Source: RGIG5579 sp045531235 (lineage in GTDB: Bacteria > Bacillota > Clostridia > Oscillospirales > SIG627). Taken from it: a stretch of 11,398 nt of DNA. Within the stretch, counting starts at the first letter, position 1; each line of letters opens with the position of its first letter. Location of the stretch: contig JAZSDQ010000032.1 of assembly GCA_045531235.1 (NCBI GenBank), positions 1-11,398 on the forward strand. The letters run 5' to 3'. Shown in pieces: positions 7,460-11,398 of this stretch. The notes beneath the pieces were generated by a model. That model worked only from the letters and a program-made list of their open reading frames with translations. It was not told the DNA's origin and searched no databases. Both the position numbers and the translations under genes were made by a program.

Positions 7460-8338
7460 TTACTCGATGTTCTGGATCTGCTCGCGAATGCGTTCGATCT
7501 CGTTCTTTGCATCAATTACAAGCTGAGTGATCTCAATCATCGCGCATTTGGAACCGATGGTGTTCACTTCGCGGTTTAATTCCTGCGTCAGAAAATCCAA
7601 GGTTCTTCCGGAAGGGGCATCTTGGTTCAGAAGTCCGCGAAACTGTTCAATGTGACTTCCAAGTCTCGTAATTTCTTCACCGGTATCAATTTTATCTGCA
7701 ATAATTCCTACTTCTGTCAAAAGACGACCCTCGTCGATCTGGCGGTCCTCAAGAAATTCCTGCAGCTTTGTTTCCAGTTTTTCACGGTAGACAGTCAAAG
7801 CCTCGGCAGAGTACTTTTTGATTCCTTTAAGAATTTCTTCCATGCGGTCAAGTCTGCCGCTGAGATCATTATAAAGGCTCTCGCCTTCGCGGCACCGCAT
7901 TGCCACGAATTCTTCCACCGCCTTTTCTACGACGGGACCCACCGCTTCCCAAACCGTATCGGCATCGTCCTCTTTTACTTTCTTGGAAAAAATATCGGAA
8001 AAGCGAGCGACGGAAGAAACGGAGATGTCGTCTCTCAGTCCGTGATTTTCTGCAATTTTACGAAGGGCGGCAACATACTGTGCAGCAAGCGCTTCATCCA
8101 GAGCGATTTCGGTTTGATCTCCCGTGGGGCGATCCACTGTGAGAAATGCATCTACCTTGCCGCGTGCGCAGTTCTTCTGGATCACTTTTTTGATCTTTTC
8201 TTCCAGATAACCGTAAATGCGGGGAAGGCGAATGTTAGTGTCAAGATATCGGTTATTTACGCTTCGGATCTCGAATGTAACGTCAAACCCGTTTACATTG
8301 TCATTGAAGCGACCGTAACCGGTCATACTTTTCAGCAT
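7460..8338 (-). CDS. yicC: YicC/YloC-family endoribonuclease
   Basis: A 292-residue protein with the family's invariant start MLKSMTGYGR and the conserved C-terminal block (about 208-292): EVGIIADKIDTGEEITRL, then SHIEQF, then GRTLDFLTQELNRE and NTIGSK. Family members in E. coli (YicC) and Bacillus subtilis (YloC) have been shown to be endoribonucleases, in E. coli linked to small-RNA turnover; which RNAs are cut here is unknown. The length is normal. The start is supported by an AAAGGA site eight bases upstream and by the family N-terminus. It is the first gene of the leftward operon, with a promoter about 50-80 bases upstream, and the remA ribosome site abuts its stop codon. Confidence 0.94.
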   Translation of the reverse strand: MLKSMTGYGRFNDNVNGFDVTFEIRSVNNRYLDTNIRLPRIYGYLEEKIKKVIQKNCARGKVDAFLTVDRPTGDQTEIALDEALAAQYVAALRKIAENHGLRDDISVSSVARFSDIFSKKVKEDDADTVWEAVGPVVEKAVEEFVAMRCREGESLYNDLSGRLDRMEEILKGIKKYSAEALTVYREKLETKLQEFLEDRQIDEGRLLTEVGIIADKIDTGEEITRLGSHIEQFRGLLNQDAPSGRTLDFLTQELNREVNTIGSKCAMIEITQLVIDAKNEIERIREQIQNIE

Positions 8339-8367
8339 AATTTTTTGTCCTTTCGCAAAGTAATGGC

Positions 8368-8382
8368 ATAATATAATATAAT
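8368..8382. repeat. Short tandem repeat, ATAAT x3
   Basis: Three exact copies of the 5-base unit ATAAT lie just downstream of the minus-strand promoter, so they would be the first transcribed bases of the yicC leader. A change in copy number would alter leader length but not the reading frame of any gene. On the plus strand the repeat contains overlapping TATAAT hexamers, with no convincing -35 at the right distance. Confidence 0.7.
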
Positions 8383-8390
8383 ATCAATAT

Positions 8391-8419
8391 ACTATACCAA
8401 ATTTTGCAGACAAAGTCAA
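8391..8419 (-). promoter_or_regulatory. Sigma-A-type promoter of the yicC-to-prpC operon
   Basis: Read on the minus strand, -35 TTGACT (8414-8419) and -10 TATAGT (8391-8396) are separated by exactly 17 bases. Each hexamer differs from consensus at one position. Transcription should begin near 8384, giving a leader of about 46 bases before the yicC ATG. No terminator or comparable promoter was seen between the genes to the left, so this may drive the whole operon; internal promoters inside coding regions cannot be excluded. Confidence 0.8.
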
Positions 8420-8432
8420 GGCGAAAGGCGGT

Positions 8433-8459
8433 AAAACACCTTAATTTTTAAGGAGTTTT
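8433..8459. repeat. Inverted repeat between the divergent promoters (operator or structured-RNA candidate)
   Basis: Arms AAAACACCTTAA (8433-8444) and TTAAGGAGTTTT (8448-8459) are reverse complements except for one A-A mismatch, around a TTT centre. The dyad lies 13 bases upstream of the minus-strand -35 and about 50 bases upstream of the plus-strand -35, a place suited to a regulator that touches one or both promoters. It could also form a hairpin if transcribed. It is not expected to act as a terminator, because neither predicted transcript crosses it. No regulator gene adjoins it in the window. Confidence 0.5.
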
Positions 8460-8509
8460 CGATGCTTTTCAAAAAATGTAAAAAAATGTGTTCTTTTTCA
8501 GAAAAACAC

Positions 8510-8537
8510 TTGCTTTTTTTCTTATTTGTGATAGAAT
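8510..8537 (+). promoter_or_regulatory. Promoter of the leader and MATE pair
   Basis: -35 TTGCTT (8510-8515), a 16-base spacer and -10 TAGAAT (8532-8537). The -10 is preceded by TGA, giving the extended -10 form TGnTAGAAT, which compensates for the weaker -35. Transcription is predicted to start near 8544, about 26 bases before the leader ORF start codon. Confidence 0.65.
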
Positions 8538-8569
8538 CTAACTAGCGATTTCATTTTAAGGAGAATAGT

Positions 8570-8617
8570 ATGTTTCCCCGATGTAGTTTGGATCGATATT
8601 CGGTCTTGGTTATTTAA
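8570..8617 (+). CDS. 15-residue leader peptide upstream of the MATE genes
   Basis: A short ORF encoding MFPRCSLDRYSVLVI. It has a perfect AAGGAG site (8558-8563) six bases before the ATG, as good as those of the genes around it, and it begins shortly after the predicted transcription start. Its TAA stop is seven bases before the base of the intrinsic terminator, so a ribosome held at the last codons or the stop would cover the lower stem. It contains two CGA arginine codons, and codons 8-12 can form a small hairpin (GATCGA, loop TAT, TCGGTC; 8591-8605). This is the layout of a regulatory leader peptide, as in Bacillus subtilis bmrB upstream of the bmrCD drug exporter. The peptide itself is not recognised, and what stalls the ribosome, if anything, is unknown. 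The alternative is a chance ORF with a chance ribosome site. Confidence 0.6.
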   Translation: MFPRCSLDRYSVLVI

Positions 8618-8624
8618 ATTTCCT

Positions 8625-8666
8625 GTGCAAGCGTAGCTTTCGGCTATGCTTGCACTTGTTTTTTAT
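8625..8666 (+). terminator. Intrinsic terminator / attenuator before the first MATE gene
   Basis: Arms GTGCAAGCGTAGC (8625-8637) and GCTATGCTTGCAC (8643-8655) pair over 13 positions (12 Watson-Crick, one G-U), with loop TTTCG. They are followed directly by a T-rich run (TTGTTTTTTATTT). There is no T-run on the opposite side, so it works in the plus direction only. It sits between the promoter and the first full-length gene, so it would stop transcription before the MATE genes unless bypassed. No antiterminator complementary to the left arm was found upstream, which favours direct blocking by a ribosome on the leader over alternative RNA folding. Confidence 0.82.
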
Positions 8667-8700
8667 TTACTGTGTTTTTTATTTTTTAAAGGGGTTTGTT

Positions 8701-10089
8701 ATGGCATCACGACACTCTATGGATCTTACGACAGGGTCTGTTTTTAAAAAGCTTTTGTTATTCACTTTGCCGATCCTTGCATCCAATTTGATTCAGCAGC
8801 TCTATCATTCTGCGGATGTTATGGTGGTAGGACAATTTGCCCGCGACCCCATTACGTCGCTTGCGGCTGTCGGTGCCAGCGGCGCAATTACCACCTTGAT
8901 TCTCAATGTCTTTTTAGGCCTCTCTATCGGTGCCAACGTTGCCTGTGCCACCCTTTACGGGAAAGGGGACAGGGAAGAGCTTCGCAAGGCAATGTATACC
9001 TCCCTGATTCTTGCTGTTGCAGGCGGAATTTTCGTCGGTATCGTTGGCGTTGTTTTTGCAAAGCCCCTTCTTCTTGCTACAGGCTGCCCTTCCACCATCA
9101 TTGATGATGCTGTAATCTATATGCAGATCATTTTCTTGGGTCAGCCATTTAGTTTGATCTTCAATTTCGGTTCAGGTATTCTTCGCAGTCACGGGGACTC
9201 CAAGAGACCTATGTATATTCTCACCGTCGCAGGCCTTGTAAACGTGGTCTTGAATGTCTTCTTCGTTACTGCTTTTCATTGGGACGCTGCAGGCGTAGCA
9301 GCCGCGACAAGCATATCAAATCTTCTTTCCGCGGCGGCGGTACTTGTGATCCTGTTTCACCCCGAAGGAGAGTTTCATTTATCGTTCAGAGACGTTTCGT
9401 TTTCTGTTGAAGCAACGAAAGAGATCATCCGTATCGGACTTCCCAGCGGAATCAACGGAATTCTGTTCAGTATTTCCAATGTCATTCTGATTTCTTCCGT
9501 CAATACGTTCAGCGATATTATCATCGCGGGGAATTCCGCTGCAAACAGCGTAGACAATATTCTGTATCAGTTTATGTATTCCATCTATACGGCTGTGATC
9601 AGCTTTTCCGGACAAAATTACGGAAAACGTGATTTTTCCCGCGTTCATCGCGGCTTGTTTCAAGCCATTTTGTTGAACGTCGGAATTTATGTTTTCCTTG
9701 ATATTTTTATTCTTTGGAAGCCGGAATTTTTTGTAAGCATCTTTACCGATGACCCGAATATTGTTGCAGCGGGTGCGCAAAAAGTTGTGATTACCGGTGT
9801 TGGTTATATTCTTTACGTAATTTCCGATCACTGTAACGGTGCGTTGAAGGGGATGGGAGTTGCGTTTGTTCCGACTCTGCTCAATGTCGCATGTATTTGT
9901 GTGACGCGTCTTTTTTGGGTCTGGGTCGTTTTCCCACTGAAGCACGATTTCCAATTTCTCCTTCTTTGCTATCCCATTTCATGGATCATTTCTTCTGTTG
10001 CACAGATGATCTGTTATTTCTATTACCGCAAGAAAAAAATGGAAGAATGGAGAAAAGAGCAGGAGAGTGCAGCTGTAACTGTGGCATGA
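8701..10089 (+). CDS. MATE-family multidrug/toxin efflux transporter (first of pair)
   Basis: A 462-residue, highly hydrophobic protein with about twelve membrane segments, normal for the MATE family (Na+ or H+ driven export of drugs and other organic compounds). The first half has the family start DLTTGSVFKKLLLFTLPILA, LAAVGAS (54-60) and the block GSGILRSHGDSKRPMYILT (157-175). The second half repeats the pattern with IGLPSGIN (245-252), GQNYGKRD (304-311) and NGALKGMG (379-386), reflecting the two-lobed fold. The tail is charged (KKKMEEWRKEQE). The start is the ATG at 8701 with AAAGGGG six bases upstream. A longer in-frame TTG start at 8650 lies inside the terminator stem and is rejected. 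Expression is probably set by the leader ORF and terminator just upstream. The substrate cannot be deduced. Confidence 0.93.
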   Translation: MASRHSMDLTTGSVFKKLLLFTLPILASNLIQQLYHSADVMVVGQFARDPITSLAAVGASGAITTLILNVFLGLSIGANVACATLYGKGDREELRKAMYTSLILAVAGGIFVGIVGVVFAKPLLLATGCPSTIIDDAVIYMQIIFLGQPFSLIFNFGSGILRSHGDSKRPMYILTVAGLVNVVLNVFFVTAFHWDAAGVAAATSISNLLSAAAVLVILFHPEGEFHLSFRDVSFSVEATKEIIRIGLPSGINGILFSISNVILISSVNTFSDIIIAGNSAANSVDNILYQFMYSIYTAVISFSGQNYGKRDFSRVHRGLFQAILLNVGIYVFLDIFILWKPEFFVSIFTDDPNIVAAGAQKVVITGVGYILYVISDHCNGALKGMGVAFVPTLLNVACICVTRLFWVWVVFPLKHDFQFLLLCYPISWIISSVAQMICYFYYRKKKMEEWRKEQESAAVTVA

Positions 10090-10134
10090 TTTTGCGATGA
10101 TCAAACCGAAAATCGTTGAAAAGAAGGGGAAAAT

Positions 10135-11398
10135 ATGACTAAAAAGTACTTTAAAGACTTAACAAAAGGTCCTGTTTTAAAACAGTTTATATTATTTGCT
10201 CTTCCAATTATCGCATCCAATGTGCTTCAGCAGTTTTATCAAGCTGCGGATATGCTCGTTGTCGGTAATTTTTCTCAGGATTCTACTTTTGCATTGGCAG
10301 CTGTTGGCGCTTCTACGAATATTACTGCGATGATCTTGAATCTCTTTGCGGGTCTTTCCGTGGGAGCGAATGTCATTTGCGCCAACTGTATTGGCTCCGG
10401 TAACCGCGAACGATTAAATCGAACCATGTACACCGCTCTTGCTGCCGCTACCCTCGGAGGTGTATTCGTTGCCGTCTTCGGCATTGCGATGGCACGCCCT
10501 CTCCTTGTTATGATGGATACCCCTGCGTTGGTTCTGGATGAAGCAGTGAAATATATGCAAATTGTTTTCATCGGCAAACTGCCTGCCCTCGTTTATAATG
10601 CAGGTTCAGGCATTCTTCGCGCCCACGGGGATTCCAAGCGACCGATGTACATACTTACGATCACAGGTCTTATTAACGTTCTCTTCAATGTCGTTTTTGT
10701 CACCGTCTTCCACCTGGATGCTATCGGCGTAGGTATCGCTACCACCATTGCAAGCTATCTTTCAGCCATTATGGTGCTTGTGATTTTGTTCCGTCACGAC
10801 GGAGATTTTGCCCTTCGTATCCGAGACGTCAGAATTTATAAATCCGAACTTGTTAACATTCTCCGCGTCGGGCTCCCCAGCGGCATCAATAGTATGCTCT
10901 TCGGCTTTTCCAACGTGGTGGTTGTTTCTACTCTCAACAGTTTCGGCGCCCAGGCAGTAGCAGGCATTTCTGCTGCGAACAGTATTCTTACCATTTTGAA
11001 TACGTTTACAACAGGTTTTGGCCAGTCGTACGTTGCCTTTGCGGCGCAGAATTACGGTGCAAGGGATATTAAGCGTATTGATACTTCCTTGTGGCAGGGA
11101 ATTATCGTCGGCGACCTGGTTTATCTTGTAATCGCCTTTGTTTTAACTGCAATTCCCGAATTTTTTGTGGGCCTTTTTGCAGATGATGCTGAAGTTGCCG
11201 CTCTTGGCGCCCAAAAGCTTATTACCAATGGCTGGGGAATGCTTGTGCAGCTCCCGCAAAACTCGCTGAATTCCATTCAGCGAGGAATGAAGGTGGTAAC
11301 GCTTCCTACTGCCATCAGCATCGGTTTTACCATCGTTCCCCGTATCCTTTGGATTATGTTTGTTTTTCCGTATTTACCAAGAACGCTTTTCTCTCTGT
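10135..11398 (+). CDS. MATE-family efflux transporter (second of pair), cut by right edge
   Basis: Open from an ATG with AAGGGG five bases upstream through to the window end (421 residues visible, roughly 30-45 missing). It is homologous to the preceding gene over its whole visible length and aligns without any gap: DLTKGPVLKQFILFALPIIA at the start, LAAVGAS (54-60), GSGILRAHGDSKRPMYILT (157-175), VGLPSGIN (245-252) and AQNYGARD (304-311). By hand count about 47% of positions are identical, higher in the N-terminal half than in the C-terminal half. It follows the first gene after 45 bases with no terminator or clear promoter, so the two are likely co-transcribed. The pair probably arose by duplication. 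Whether they export the same substrate is unknown. Confidence 0.92.
   Translation, partial: MTKKYFKDLTKGPVLKQFILFALPIIASNVLQQFYQAADMLVVGNFSQDSTFALAAVGASTNITAMILNLFAGLSVGANVICANCIGSGNRERLNRTMYTALAAATLGGVFVAVFGIAMARPLLVMMDTPALVLDEAVKYMQIVFIGKLPALVYNAGSGILRAHGDSKRPMYILTITGLINVLFNVVFVTVFHLDAIGVGIATTIASYLSAIMVLVILFRHDGDFALRIRDVRIYKSELVNILRVGLPSGINSMLFGFSNVVVVSTLNSFGAQAVAGISAANSILTILNTFTTGFGQSYVAFAAQNYGARDIKRIDTSLWQGIIVGDLVYLVIAFVLTAIPEFFVGLFADDAEVAALGAQKLITNGWGMLVQLPQNSLNSIQRGMKVVTLPTAISIGFTIVPRILWIMFVFPYLPRTLFSL

Larger units (their letters stand above)
8339..8700. other. Divergent intergenic control region
   Basis: This 362-base stretch separates the leftward housekeeping operon from the rightward MATE pair. 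It is strongly AT-rich. From left to right it holds the yicC 5' leader with an ATAAT triplicate, the minus-strand promoter, a 12-base-arm inverted repeat, a T- and A-rich stretch, the plus-strand promoter with extended -10, a 15-codon leader ORF, an intrinsic terminator and the ribosome site (AAAGGGG, 8688-8694) of the first MATE gene. Apart from the short leader ORF, no protein-coding gene is supported in it. Confidence 0.85.

Noticed and set aside
7450..7515. A longer remA start inside yicC
   Set aside because: The extra 22 residues do not match the RemA family, and the ATG at 7449 has an ideal ribosome site and family-like N-terminus.
7622..8371. A 249-codon open frame on the plus strand opposite yicC
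   Set aside because: It is antisense to a well-conserved gene, shows no recognisable domain, and its length follows from the codon pattern of the gene on the other strand.
8368..8387. TATAAT hexamers on the plus strand as a second MATE promoter
   Set aside because: They come from the ATAAT repeat, and no acceptable -35 lies 16-18 bases upstream.
8433..8459. The inverted repeat as a bidirectional terminator
   Set aside because: Both neighbouring transcription units start beyond it and run away from it, so it would have no transcript to end. The stem is AT-rich and weak.
8650..8700. A longer MATE start at a TTG inside the intergenic region, adding 17 residues
   Set aside because: The TTG lies in the right arm of the terminator hairpin with no ribosome site. 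The ATG at 8701 has a good site and gives the normal family N-terminus.

Overview
The window looks like a chromosomal fragment from a low-to-moderate GC Bacillota, most likely a gut-type Clostridia member. The reasons are strong AGGAG-type ribosome binding sites, a RemA-family gene, and a gene order (yicC-remA-gmk-rpoZ-priA-def-fmt-rsmB-rlmN-prpC) that matches the well-known Firmicutes housekeeping cluster. No rRNA, tRNA, CRISPR array or insertion sequence was seen.

Minus strand, 8338 down to 1: a tightly packed ten-gene operon reads leftwards from one good sigma-A-type promoter (8391-8419). It encodes YicC (endoribonuclease family), RemA-type DNA-binding protein, guanylate kinase, RNA polymerase omega, the PriA restart helicase, peptide deformylase, Met-tRNA formyltransferase, 16S rRNA methyltransferase RsmB, 23S rRNA/tRNA methyltransferase RlmN and the start of a PP2C-type protein phosphatase that runs off the left edge. 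The genes join nucleotide supply, transcription, replication restart, N-formyl-methionine handling, rRNA modification and protein phosphorylation control. Gaps are at most 38 bases, and several junctions overlap by 1 to 4 bases, which suggests translational coupling. coaBC, which sits between rpoZ and priA in Bacillus subtilis, is absent here.

Divergent intergenic region, 8339-8700: it holds the operon promoter, a near-perfect inverted repeat, and a plus-strand promoter with an extended -10. That promoter is followed by a 15-codon leader ORF with a perfect Shine-Dalgarno and then a strong 13-bp intrinsic terminator placed before the next gene. This is the layout of a ribosome-controlled transcription attenuator.

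Plus strand, 8701 to the right edge: two tandem MATE-family efflux transporters, the second cut by the window end. They align without gaps over about 420 residues, with a conserved N-terminal half and a much more divergent C-terminal half. Only 45 bases without a terminator separate them, so both are probably governed by the attenuator. This leader-controlled MATE pair is the most interesting part of the window.
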